A stretch of DNA of 16,354 nt from the NCBI GenBank assembly GCA_900768785.1, contig CAAGEG010000078.1, positions 1-16,354 of the forward strand. The letters are read 5' to 3'. Under the pieces are notes generated by a model. The model was not told the DNA's origin. It saw only the letters and a program-made list of their open reading frames with translations, and searched no databases. Shown here in pieces: positions 1 through 7,076 of the stretch. The translations under genes were made by a program, and so were the position numbers. This DNA comes from an uncultured Prevotella sp. (GTDB lineage Bacteria; Bacteroidota; Bacteroidia; Bacteroidales; Bacteroidaceae). Position 1 is the first letter of the stretch. The number at the start of each line of letters is the position of its first letter.

Positions 1-1
1 G

Positions 2-1306
2 AGTTATAATATATTTTCAGCTACCAAGCCTGCCATGCCAAAGGTACCAAAAACGGCAAAAATAATAGATTTAGTGCTCAAAAACGTGTCATCTGACATG
101 TGTGAACCCCTTGTTCCGTTGCTTTTTCCTCTTCTTGGCAGTCGCATTTCGGACGCAAAATTTCTCTATCCTGACAACACGTATAAGGAATTGTGTGGTC
201 AAATGGCACATTTGGTTGCCGATTCGGGAGCTAACAAGGGTCAATTCGGCACTCTTGTGGAACAGATAAACGGCGATTTGCGTGCTCATGACTATGAAGT
301 GTTGGAAAAATTAGCAAGTTTTAACAAACGAATAAAGACCATTTCAGCAAACAAGGAGAAGCCCGAGCGGCCCGACACTCCTCTGCTCTTTCCACCATGC
401 GACACCACCAAACCTGCATTCATCCAAAATGCCATTGCTCTTGAAAAGGCAGGCAATCTGACGCAATACTTAAACCTGCCTGAGGTGGAAATGGCAAATC
501 AGATTTGCGGAGGTCACAAGGCGGTGAGTTTGATGATGAGAAATATCTTTGATGTGGCTCGCGGAGGTGCCTTGCGTGCAACTGCCGACGGCGTTACGGG
601 CGACCCTACATTAAGGGTTAATATGACTGTCTCGTCCACTCCGCTTGCCGCCAGAAACTTCTATAAATCTGAATTGTTTAATGGTACTTTCGGTCGCATA
701 ATTTTCTCTTATAAGCCACGTTCTGCAAGAAGCGGACGCATACCAAGACAGGGCAAGTATGGCGAGGCTTTCCAAGCAAAGTTAGAGCCTTATCTTGAAC
801 TGTTGCGCACCACCAAAGGGCGGTTTGTGATACCTAAGCTGAACAAGCTGATAGACGACCTTGCCGCCCAAATGGCTAACCTTGCCGACTTGGCAGATGA
901 TGATGTGCTCTTTGATGTCTCAAAACGCTCGTTGGTAAACGCCTGGAAGGCAGGATGCATCTTGTGGATTTGCAACAACCGTACGTGGAGCATGGCTTTC
1001 AATCCGCTTGTGGAATGGCTCGTTTACAGAGATTTATGGTCTAAATTACAGATATTTGGCGACATGCTTTCAACAGATAAAGACACGCTTAGTGACATTC
1101 AGCGAAAAGGTCCGAAGAATATGTTGGACAATCTGCCTAATGTCTTCACTTTGACCCAACTTGCTGCCTTACGCAAGGAAAACGGCAAGAATGAAGAAGG
1201 AGCCAAAGAGCAAATACGCACTTGGAAAAATCGTGGCTTTGTTGACTATGACGCCCCGAGTGATACATACATAAAGACGGAAAAATATCTTAAAGCTAAC
1301 GCCTGA
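2..1306 (+). CDS. DUF3987-like P-loop protein, 5'-partial at window edge
   Basis: The frame is open from base 2 with no stop, and the first in-frame ATG is at 35 (423 aa from there). The ATG falls inside what looks like the start of a DUF3987-type domain, so I infer that the gene begins left of the window. Numbering from the ATG at 35, residues 62-70 (ADSGANKGQ) sit where the Walker A loop is expected, with Lys68 kept but the usual glycines and Ser/Thr changed. A strand around the motif LNLPEVEM could be the Walker B region. These proteins occur in Bacteroidota mobile elements next to primases and are thought to be primase/helicase-like; no activity is shown here. The stop lies 1 bp before the primase start, which implies one transcript. 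The family call rests on remembered sequence similarity. It could also be a shorter complete protein starting at 35, but no promoter or Shine-Dalgarno sequence supports that. Confidence 0.72.
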   Translation, partial: SYNIFSATKPAMPKVPKTAKIIDLVLKNVSSDMCEPLVPLLFPLLGSRISDAKFLYPDNTYKELCGQMAHLVADSGANKGQFGTLVEQINGDLRAHDYEVLEKLASFNKRIKTISANKEKPERPDTPLLFPPCDTTKPAFIQNAIALEKAGNLTQYLNLPEVEMANQICGGHKAVSLMMRNIFDVARGGALRATADGVTGDPTLRVNMTVSSTPLAARNFYKSELFNGTFGRIIFSYKPRSARSGRIPRQGKYGEAFQAKLEPYLELLRTTKGRFVIPKLNKLIDDLAAQMANLADLADDDVLFDVSKRSLVNAWKAGCILWICNNRTWSMAFNPLVEWLVYRDLWSKLQIFGDMLSTDKDTLSDIQRKGPKNMLDNLPNVFTLTQLAALRKENGKNEEGAKEQIRTWKNRGFVDYDAPSDTYIKTEKYLKANA

Positions 1307-1307
1307 C

Positions 1308-2207
1308 ATGGAAAAATACGAAATTCAAAAGCTTCGCGAACTGCCCATTGAGGCAGTTGCGGAGCGGCTCGGACTGCAAGTTTCGCGACATAAAGCCTTG
1401 TGTCCGTTTCATGATGATACGCATCCGTCGCTATCCTTTTACACCCGCAAAAATACATACCATTGTTTTGTCTGCGGAGCGCATGGAGGAGTTATCGATT
1501 TGGTTATGAACTATTTGCGCAAAGATTTCGTGGAAGCCTGCCGATGGCTTGCCGAAGAACATTCTTTACCAATGCTCACGCGAGTTGCAGAGCCTAAGGA
1601 ACGTGCGGAAAAACCATTTGATGCAGAGAGGTATGAGCGATTTTTTCGCCACCCTTGTCTTAATGATGCAGCCAAGCGGTTTCTTTTTGAAGAGCGAAAG
1701 TTGTCGGAACAAGTTGTAAGTTATTGCCGACTCACATCTTGGCGCGACAATAACGGAACAAGCCGGTTGACTATACCTTATTTTAATACAGCAGGCAAGC
1801 TCGTGGGCATCCAAAACCGCAACCTTGCTAACGGCGAGAAACGATTTCCTTCGGGAGCCCGATGCAGCATATATAATCTGCAGATAATCAATCTTTTAAA
1901 GCCGGGTGATGAACTTTGGATAACCGAAGGCGCCTCCGACTGTTGGGCTATGCTGTCGAGCAAGCGTTATGCCATAGCCATACCGTCTGCCACTCTGCTG
2001 ACGCACGAGAGTAAAGAGACACTTAGAGAGCTATATGACTCATTGCCTGTAACTTGGCATATGTATCCCGACAACGACCTCGCTGGCGAAAGGCTCTATC
2101 TGCAACTTCGTGAGATACTGCCAACATTGGAGCGCCACCCCCTGCCGCAAGGATGTAAGGATTATTCACTTTATTATCTTCAACTCGTAAAACAACAACC
2201 GTCATGA
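1308..2207 (+). CDS. DnaG-like primase, CHC2 zinc finger plus Toprim domain
   Basis: A 299-aa compact primase expected to make RNA primers for replication of the element that carries it. Residues 32-61 form a CHC2 zinc ribbon: Cys32-x2-His35, then Cys53-x2-Cys56 and a GAHGG turn. Residues about 200-290 form a Toprim fold with the catalytic acid Glu207 (in ITEGASD) and the Asp255/Asp257 pair (in PDNDLAG), so the metal-binding residues are intact. Chromosomal DnaG is roughly twice as long; the C-terminal helicase-binding domain is missing, as is usual for plasmid, phage and integrative-element primases. The ATG at 1308 follows the upstream stop by 1 bp, and the TGA overlaps the next start as ATGA, so the three genes are probably translated together. 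Function is inferred from domains; the specific element type is unknown. Confidence 0.9.
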   Translation: MEKYEIQKLRELPIEAVAERLGLQVSRHKALCPFHDDTHPSLSFYTRKNTYHCFVCGAHGGVIDLVMNYLRKDFVEACRWLAEEHSLPMLTRVAEPKERAEKPFDAERYERFFRHPCLNDAAKRFLFEERKLSEQVVSYCRLTSWRDNNGTSRLTIPYFNTAGKLVGIQNRNLANGEKRFPSGARCSIYNLQIINLLKPGDELWITEGASDCWAMLSSKRYAIAIPSATLLTHESKETLRELYDSLPVTWHMYPDNDLAGERLYLQLREILPTLERHPLPQGCKDYSLYYLQLVKQQPS

Positions 2208-2422
2208 GAGAATTCAAAATCACATCATACTCGAAAAAAGAGCTCGCCTGCCTGTATTTCCCCACAGCCATGCCCCGCACGGCAGTCAACCACCTCTCGG
2301 CATGGATAACCAAATGCAAGCCGCTAAGCGAGGCGTTACAACAAACCGGTTACAAAAAAACCGACAAACTGCTCACGCCCAAGCAAGTAGCTCTAATCGC
2401 CTTCTATCTCGGCGAGCCGTAG
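2204..2422 (+). CDS. DUF4248 family protein
   Basis: A 72-aa protein matching the DUF4248 pattern as I know it in Bacteroidota accessory regions: an N-terminal FKI...Y.KKELACLYFP segment, a central tryptophan-containing helix (AWITKC), then LTPKQVALIAFYLGEP at the C-terminus. The layout suggests a small helical, possibly DNA-binding protein, but the molecular function of the family is not known to me. Its start overlaps the primase stop by 4 bp (ATGA). The protein ends with the expected LGEP, so it seems complete. Its last 19 bp overlap the 3' end of the convergent mechanosensitive channel gene. In related loci, HU-like and amidase genes often follow; neither is here, so the module may be cut off at this point. 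Confidence 0.82.
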   Translation: MREFKITSYSKKELACLYFPTAMPRTAVNHLSAWITKCKPLSEALQQTGYKKTDKLLTPKQVALIAFYLGEP

Positions 2423-4755
2423 TTTTTGATATACACATCACGTTGCGGGAATGGTATTTCAATATCATGTTGATTAAGAGCGTTGTAAATGCACTCTCTA
2501 ATCTCGCTTTCTGTAACCCCTTGTTTTATTACATCAGTCCAACAAATAAGTTTAAAATCGATGCTGTTGTCGCCGAAATTGGTAAATATAACTTTTATGG
2601 TCTTTTTCTTGTCAATAAACTTGTTGTTAAGTTTTTTTACGGCTGTTTCTACAATATCACAAATTTCATTCACTTTGTTGCCATAAGCCACGCCGAAGTT
2701 AACTGTTGATAGCACATATCCATGATTGCGCGTAAGGTTCTTATAGTTTTTCGTGAAAAGTTGTGAGTTTTGGAATGCTATTACCGAACCGTCAACAGCC
2801 TCAATCATGGTGCCGGTGTAAGAAATGCTGCCCACCTTGCCACGTGTGCCGTCACACTCTATCCAGTCGCCTATCTTTATGCGTCCTGCCATGAGCGAAA
2901 TGCCATAGTAGATGTTTTCTATTATATCCTTAGAAGCGAAGCCCACGCCTGTTGATAATCCTCCCGAGATGACCACGAGCCACGTATTGCTTACGTGCAT
3001 TATGGCAAGACTTGAAATGAACCATATTCCCCAAACGAGCACTTGAATAAGATTTTTGCCCATCACGGTACGGCTTTCGGCCGTCTTGCTGTCTATCTGT
3101 TGAAAATGGTATTTCATGAAGGCGATAGACGTGCGTGATATATACCTAAATATAAACCACAACGAGGCAACAAGGACTATTGAATGAAGGCTGACGCTTA
3201 GATTGCCCGTGTCGATAAAGCGCAGATAGAATATGCGATGTGTCAAGTCGCTGAGGTTGAAAACGTCTGCTGCCCAATAGATAGATACGATTATAGAGCC
3301 GATAGCCAACAGAGGCAAGAGGACACTCATTATAAGATGATACAACCACCTCTTTGAAATTGGTTTCTCAAGCAGTCGGTGAGTGTCAGCATAGTCTTTT
3401 ATCAGTCCTGCCATGCAACTTATTGTCAATATGCATGTGAGTTGCATAGTCCACCAAATGAGCATCTGAACACTGAGCAGAGTATAGCCGAGCCATGAAC
3501 TAACGACACTGACAACAAAGACAACAAGCGAGATATAAGTGTAAAAAACATCACTACGAGGAATGTTGTCGTTATGGCGACGTATGACAGACCATTGCCA
3601 TACAGAACAAACGAGCAATATCGGAGGGAAGATAAGGTTTACGAGGTCATTTGGTATAAGAATGATACGGAATGTTATGACCAAGAAACTTATGACAATT
3701 AGAGGTGCATAAATGCGGAATGCACTTTTTATTCGCTGTCCGTCAACCCTAATAAGCAGAGATATCAATATAACGGCAAGCAACCATGCATATTCTACAA
3801 GCAGACTGCTCGCCATCAGAATAAAGTTCTGTGATACAGTATTCTTTATAACACCCAAAATCACGGCAAAAGTGACTGCTGTGGCAGCCAATATAATACA
3901 TGTGCGCTTTGCCATAAATTTGTCGGTACGGAAACGTTTGGGCATAAGAAAACGAATAACAGCCACATTGAAAATTACAGACAACAGTCCATAGAAAAAT
4001 ATAACGGCAAAGAGACCGATTATCATGCGGCTATCCCATTGTGATTTTATCTTTCGCGACGAGCGATACTTCTCGCTTACCGTCTCGGCTGTCTTATCTA
4101 CATTTGATTTAAGTGATGAAAGAATAGCAAAATAGTTCTCACCGCCATTAACAAAAATATTGTTTTGTATTTCTCCATAACGCTTTATAGCATAATCGTT
4201 TAGAAAACGAAGACGCCTCTCGGTCATGTTATAATAAGAGATATATTCTGTCATTGCCGCGTTATTCTCGTTTATAGACCGCCTAACATTAATAGCCAAT
4301 GCAAGACAAACGCTACGGTCAATCTTCCCTTTCTCGCTCAAAGCCATAGGAGGCATGGCTTGTAATGCCGCTATAAGGCTGTCGTAACGCGCCACCTCAC
4401 CATTCATCTTTGATATTAGAACTTTAAATGGTAACGTATTGGTTTGAAAATGTTTAAACTGATTGGTTGCTTCATGACAAGCATAAGCCAAATCAAAAAC
4501 ATAGTCGGGCTTTTGGGAATAGAGCATAAGGGCATTTTGATTGCTCTTGGACAATATATCTATGAGTTCTTTTCTCACTTGCTCTCTGCGCAACTTGGCA
4601 TTTGACAAGGCACGCGACTGCTCTTTATGGGAGTTGACAAGCTCTTGACGCAATATGGACAACGTGTTGTCAAGATTTTTTTCATTTAAAACAGCAAGAC
4701 CATTTATAGGCAACAATATTGCTATTAATAATATAAGCAGCAACCTCTTATTCAT
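2404..4755 (-). CDS. Large mechanosensitive ion channel, MscS family (MscK/MscM-like)
   Basis: A 783-aa inner-membrane channel expected to open under membrane tension and release solutes during osmotic downshock. Residues 1-21 are a signal peptide (MNKRLLLILL...). Residues about 22-240 form a charged, probably helical periplasmic domain. From about 244 to 590 there are roughly ten hydrophobic segments. The MscS core follows: pore helix 591-624 with Gly/Ala/Ser-rich GGLSTGVGFASKD, the beta domain near GDWIECDGTRGKVGSI (629-644), then the cytosolic alpha/beta domain ending at IPFPQRDVYIK (767-777). I chose the ATG at 4755 because the signal peptide begins there; the frame stays open for 121 codons upstream, but that stretch overlaps the divergent kinase-like gene and its promoter. 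The last residues (NYGSPR) are encoded inside the DUF4248 gene and may not be original. Confidence 0.9.
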   Translation of the reverse strand: MNKRLLLILLIAILLPINGLAVLNEKNLDNTLSILRQELVNSHKEQSRALSNAKLRREQVRKELIDILSKSNQNALMLYSQKPDYVFDLAYACHEATNQFKHFQTNTLPFKVLISKMNGEVARYDSLIAALQAMPPMALSEKGKIDRSVCLALAINVRRSINENNAAMTEYISYYNMTERRLRFLNDYAIKRYGEIQNNIFVNGGENYFAILSSLKSNVDKTAETVSEKYRSSRKIKSQWDSRMIIGLFAVIFFYGLLSVIFNVAVIRFLMPKRFRTDKFMAKRTCIILAATAVTFAVILGVIKNTVSQNFILMASSLLVEYAWLLAVILISLLIRVDGQRIKSAFRIYAPLIVISFLVITFRIILIPNDLVNLIFPPILLVCSVWQWSVIRRHNDNIPRSDVFYTYISLVVFVVSVVSSWLGYTLLSVQMLIWWTMQLTCILTISCMAGLIKDYADTHRLLEKPISKRWLYHLIMSVLLPLLAIGSIIVSIYWAADVFNLSDLTHRIFYLRFIDTGNLSVSLHSIVLVASLWFIFRYISRTSIAFMKYHFQQIDSKTAESRTVMGKNLIQVLVWGIWFISSLAIMHVSNTWLVVISGGLSTGVGFASKDIIENIYYGISLMAGRIKIGDWIECDGTRGKVGSISYTGTMIEAVDGSVIAFQNSQLFTKNYKNLTRNHGYVLSTVNFGVAYGNKVNEICDIVETAVKKLNNKFIDKKKTIKVIFTNFGDNSIDFKLICWTDVIKQGVTESEIRECIYNALNQHDIEIPFPQRDVYIKNYGSPR

Positions 4756-4809
4756 TTTTACAATCTGTTTGTGAGAAAACTCAATTATGCAATAACAAAA
4801 TAAAACATG

Positions 4810-4817
4810 CAAATTTA
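4810..4817 (-). promoter_or_regulatory. Candidate -7 element for the channel gene
   Basis: Read on the minus strand this is TAAATTTG, an exact match to the Bacteroidota -7 consensus TAnnTTTG. It lies 54 bp upstream of the channel ATG. I see no clear TTTG-type -33 element at the usual 19-21 bp spacing, so this is a candidate only. The motif is short and the DNA is A+T rich, so chance matches are likely. Confidence 0.35.
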
Positions 4818-4840
4818 ACCATTTTCCCAAACATTTATAG

Positions 4841-4848
4841 TAATTTTG
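4841..4848 (+). promoter_or_regulatory. Candidate -7 element for the kinase-like gene
   Basis: TAATTTTG matches the Bacteroidota -7 consensus TAnnTTTG and lies 24 bp before the ATG at 4873, giving a short A-rich leader as is usual in this phylum. A -33 element is not clear. It sits back to back with a minus-strand candidate at 4810-4817, so the 117-bp gap appears to hold divergent promoters. Confidence 0.45.
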
Positions 4849-4872
4849 CGATAAAATATAACAAAACATGCC

Positions 4873-5724
4873 ATGATACTTATTGCCGATAGCGGAAGTA
4901 CAAAAACCGATTGGACTGTTACAGACAACGGGAAGACCATACAACACCTTTCCGGACAAGGGATAAACCCCTTTATGCAAACGTCTGACAACATCAGAGA
5001 CATAATATCTGAAGAATTGATAAACCGTCTCAATAATGCCGACACCATAACAGAAGTATATTTCTATGGTGCCGGATGCAGAAAAGAGAAACAACACATA
5101 CTGACAAACATTTTTCAAGAACTGCTGAAAAACGTAAACAATATTGATGTTGAGACAGATTTAACAGCTGCGGCAAGAGCACTATTCGGACAAAACGAAG
5201 GTATAGCATGCATTCTGGGCACAGGCTCTAATTCGGGGTATTATAATGGGAAAGAGATAACACAAAACATATCGCCATTGGGATATATTCTCGGCGACGA
5301 AGGCAGTGGGGCCGTACTCGGAAAAATATTTATTAACGCTCTATATAAAGGAAGACTATCCGACAAAATGGTAAAAACATTCGAGACAGAAACAGGACTT
5401 AATATGGCGGATATAATAGATAATGTTTACAGACGACCTCTTGCCAACAGATTTCTTGCAAGTCTTTCCCCTTTCATATCAAAACATATTGACGATAGAG
5501 ACATAGAAAACATCGTGATAGAAAATTTCAAAAACTTCTTCCGACTAAACATAAAACAATATCAAAGGCAAGATCTTCCCATAGGAGCCATCGGAAGTAT
5601 AGCCCACCATTATAGCATTCAACTAAAGAAAGCCGCTCTTACTGAAGGTTTAGAGATAACGAAAATTATAAAAACGCCTATGGAAAACTTGATACGCTTC
5701 CATACAAATCAAAAAAATATATAA
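4873..5724 (+). CDS. BadF/BadG/BcrA/BcrD-type ATPase, N-acetylglucosamine kinase-like
   Basis: A 283-aa soluble protein of the ASKHA (actin/sugar kinase/Hsp70) superfamily, likely a sugar or amino-sugar kinase acting in the cytosol. The phosphate-1 loop is DSGSTKTDW (residues 6-14). Asp96 (in ETDLTAAARA) is at the position expected for the catalytic base of NAGK-type kinases. GTGSNSG (116-122) is the second phosphate loop, followed by GDEGSG (141-146). The family name comes from benzoyl-CoA reductase activators, but the short size and NAGK-like motifs fit a kinase better, and I see no paired cysteines suited to a subunit-bridging [4Fe-4S] cluster. The substrate cannot be read from sequence; N-acetylglucosamine is a family-based guess. 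It is divergent from the channel gene and separated from nuoA by 330 bp, so it is probably monocistronic. Confidence 0.82.
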   Translation: MILIADSGSTKTDWTVTDNGKTIQHLSGQGINPFMQTSDNIRDIISEELINRLNNADTITEVYFYGAGCRKEKQHILTNIFQELLKNVNNIDVETDLTAAARALFGQNEGIACILGTGSNSGYYNGKEITQNISPLGYILGDEGSGAVLGKIFINALYKGRLSDKMVKTFETETGLNMADIIDNVYRRPLANRFLASLSPFISKHIDDRDIENIVIENFKNFFRLNIKQYQRQDLPIGAIGSIAHHYSIQLKKAALTEGLEITKIIKTPMENLIRFHTNQKNI

Positions 5725-6054
5725 CTATAGCTGTAAGAAGCCATTTTGCACACCACAAACAGACTCTTTATTAATTACAAACATACTCTTTGCATGACTA
5801 AATACAATTAAGTCGTCTATGCCTCTTTACATCTCGATAATCAAAAGAGAATTGTTTATCTTTATTCAAAAGCAACAAGTAATTTTGCAATATATAGATA
5901 GCATAAACATAACATTTTGAGAAACATACTTTATTATTATTCCTAATAAAGCAATAGTCTGAATATTTAATTTAGAAATATGTTTAAACTTTGTAAAAAT
6001 AATTGTACCTTTGCAGTCGTTTTTGCAAACCACATTATTTATTATATATAATAT
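5725..6054 (+). promoter_or_regulatory. 330-bp leader region upstream of nuoA
   Basis: This gene-free, A+T-rich stretch contains no convincing ORF or RNA gene. It carries two exact TAnnTTTG elements: TAATTTTG at 5880-5887 and TACCTTTG at 6006-6013. Each is preceded by TGTTTA, with its TTTA part 21 and 19 bp upstream respectively. Between them is a perfect 8-bp inverted repeat, CTTTATTA/TAATAAAG, at 5929-5951 with a 7-nt loop. A weaker dyad, ATATTT/AAATAT, lies at 5963-5981. No G+C-rich terminator for the upstream kinase-like gene is visible. Confidence 0.6.
5983..6013 (+). promoter_or_regulatory. Presumed nuo operon promoter
   Basis: The -7 element TACCTTTG (6006-6013) matches TAnnTTTG and is followed by GCA, as in many strong Bacteroidota promoters. 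TTTA at 5983-5986 sits 19 bp upstream at the place of the -33 TTTG. The start site would fall near 6020, giving a leader of about 35 nt before the nuoA ATG. A 6-bp dyad, TTTGCA/TGCAAA (6010-6029), overlaps the -7 element and the likely start site. Confidence 0.6.
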
Positions 6055-6405
6055 ATGTATTTTATCTTGTTTGTTACCGTTCTGATAACGGCAGTATTTT
6101 TAGTGATGGCTGCTTATGTCATCGCCAAACTGATAGGACCACGTACATATAATAAGGTAAAAGGCGAACCCTTTGAGTGTGGTATTCCTACTCACGGTTC
6201 ATCATGGATACCTGTACACGTTGGTTACTATTTGTTTGCAATCCTTTTCCTTATATTTGACGTAGAAACGGTCTTTCTCTATCCATGGGCTGTGGTAGTT
6301 AAGGAATTTGGAGCAATGGCAATGGTCAGCATCGCATTCTTTTTGTTAGTTTTAGTTTTTGGACTTGCCTATGCATGGCGGAAAGGAGCATTGGAATGGA
6401 AGTAA
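6055..6405 (+). CDS. nuoA: NADH-quinone oxidoreductase subunit A
   Basis: A 116-aa inner-membrane subunit of complex I that helps form the junction between the peripheral and membrane arms near the quinone site. Three hydrophobic segments are visible, at about 2-25, 56-78 and 84-108. The conserved loop between the first two carries GEPFECGIP with Cys42, and the second segment has the signature FDVETVFLYPWA. It ends RKGALEWK, typical for the family. It is the first gene of the operon, about 42 bp after the presumed -7 element. The ATG at 6055 has no Shine-Dalgarno sequence but lies in an A+T-rich leader. Its last 10 bp overlap nuoB. Confidence 0.96.
   Translation: MYFILFVTVLITAVFLVMAAYVIAKLIGPRTYNKVKGEPFECGIPTHGSSWIPVHVGYYLFAILFLIFDVETVFLYPWAVVVKEFGAMAMVSIAFFLLVLVFGLAYAWRKGALEWK
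6382..6388 (+). promoter_or_regulatory. Shine-Dalgarno site of nuoB
   Basis: AAAGGAG lies inside the end of nuoA, 7 nt before the ATG at 6396. It decides the start in favour of MEVKK over an in-frame ATG at 6375 that would add seven residues and lacks a comparable site. Confidence 0.75.
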
Positions 6406-7061
6406 AAAAAACGATTATCAAAAACATTCCTTATGAAGACTTTAAAGACAACGACACTCTTGAGAAAATTGTTCAAGAGCTTCACGAAGGCGGAGTTAAT
6501 GTTGTTGTAGGCTCCTTAGACCAAGTTATCAACTGGGGACGATCTAACTCTCTTTGGTCTCTTACCTTTGCAACAAGTTGTTGCGGAATTGAGTTTATGG
6601 CTGTCGGCTGTGCACGATATGATTTTGCACGCTTTGGTTTTGAAGTGACACGTAACTCTCCACGACAAGCCGACCTTATAATGTGTGCAGGAACCATAAC
6701 CCACAAAATGGCACCCGTAATGAAACGCTTATACGACCAAATGGCAGAGCCCAAATATGTGGTTGCTGTTGGTGGATGCGCCATCTCAGGTGGTCCGTTT
6801 AAAAGCAGCTACCATGTTGTTAAAGGCATAGATGAGATTGTTCCGGTAGATGTATTTATTCCGGGATGCCCTCCAAGACCCGAAGCTATCCTTTACGGCA
6901 TGATGCAACTACAACGCAAAGTGAAAGTTGAGAAATTCTTCGGAGGAGCAAACCGCAAAGAAAAGAAACCTATCATTGTTGACGGAAAAAGCATAAACAA
7001 AGAAACGCTAAAAAAACTTGCCGAAGATAATGAAGAAACAGCCACTACCCTCTCTAAATAA
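6396..7061 (+). CDS. nuoB: NADH-quinone oxidoreductase subunit B
   Basis: A 221-aa peripheral-arm subunit that holds cluster N2, the last iron-sulfur cluster before the quinone. The four expected ligands are present: tandem Cys62-Cys63 (TSCCGIEFM), Cys128 (GGCAISGG) and Cys158 (PGCPPRPE), matching the spacing in E. coli NuoB (63, 64, 129, 158). The Arg-rich segment RYDFARFGFEVTRNSPRQAD (74-93), near the quinone path, is intact. A charged C-terminal tail of about 45 residues follows the core, as also seen in E. coli. Translation is set by a good AAAGGAG site within nuoA, and the 10-bp overlap suggests coupling. NuoCD follows after 15 bp. Confidence 0.97.
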   Translation: MEVKKTIIKNIPYEDFKDNDTLEKIVQELHEGGVNVVVGSLDQVINWGRSNSLWSLTFATSCCGIEFMAVGCARYDFARFGFEVTRNSPRQADLIMCAGTITHKMAPVMKRLYDQMAEPKYVVAVGGCAISGGPFKSSYHVVKGIDEIVPVDVFIPGCPPRPEAILYGMMQLQRKVKVEKFFGGANRKEKKPIIVDGKSINKETLKKLAEDNEETATTLSK

Positions 7062-7066
7062 CAAAT

Positions 7067-7074
7067 TAAGGAAG
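7067..7074 (+). promoter_or_regulatory. Shine-Dalgarno-like site of nuoCD
   Basis: TAAGGAAG lies in the 15-bp gap after nuoB. AAGGA ends 4 nt before the ATG at 7077, a little close but usable. Confidence 0.5.
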
Positions 7075-7076
7075 CT

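Noticed and set aside
2302..2709. A 135-codon plus-strand frame across the DUF4248/channel junction.
   Set aside because: It runs out of frame through both better-supported genes and has no recognisable domain or start signal.
4756..5118. A 121-codon N-terminal extension of the channel gene (start at 5118, minus strand).
   Set aside because: It overlaps the coding region of the kinase-like gene and its promoter, and a clear signal peptide begins at the ATG at 4755.
4873..5724. A benzoyl-CoA reductase or dehydratase activator, as the BadF family name suggests.
   Set aside because: The protein has NAGK-like motifs, no visible cysteine pair for a bridging cluster, and no dehydratase or reductase neighbours.
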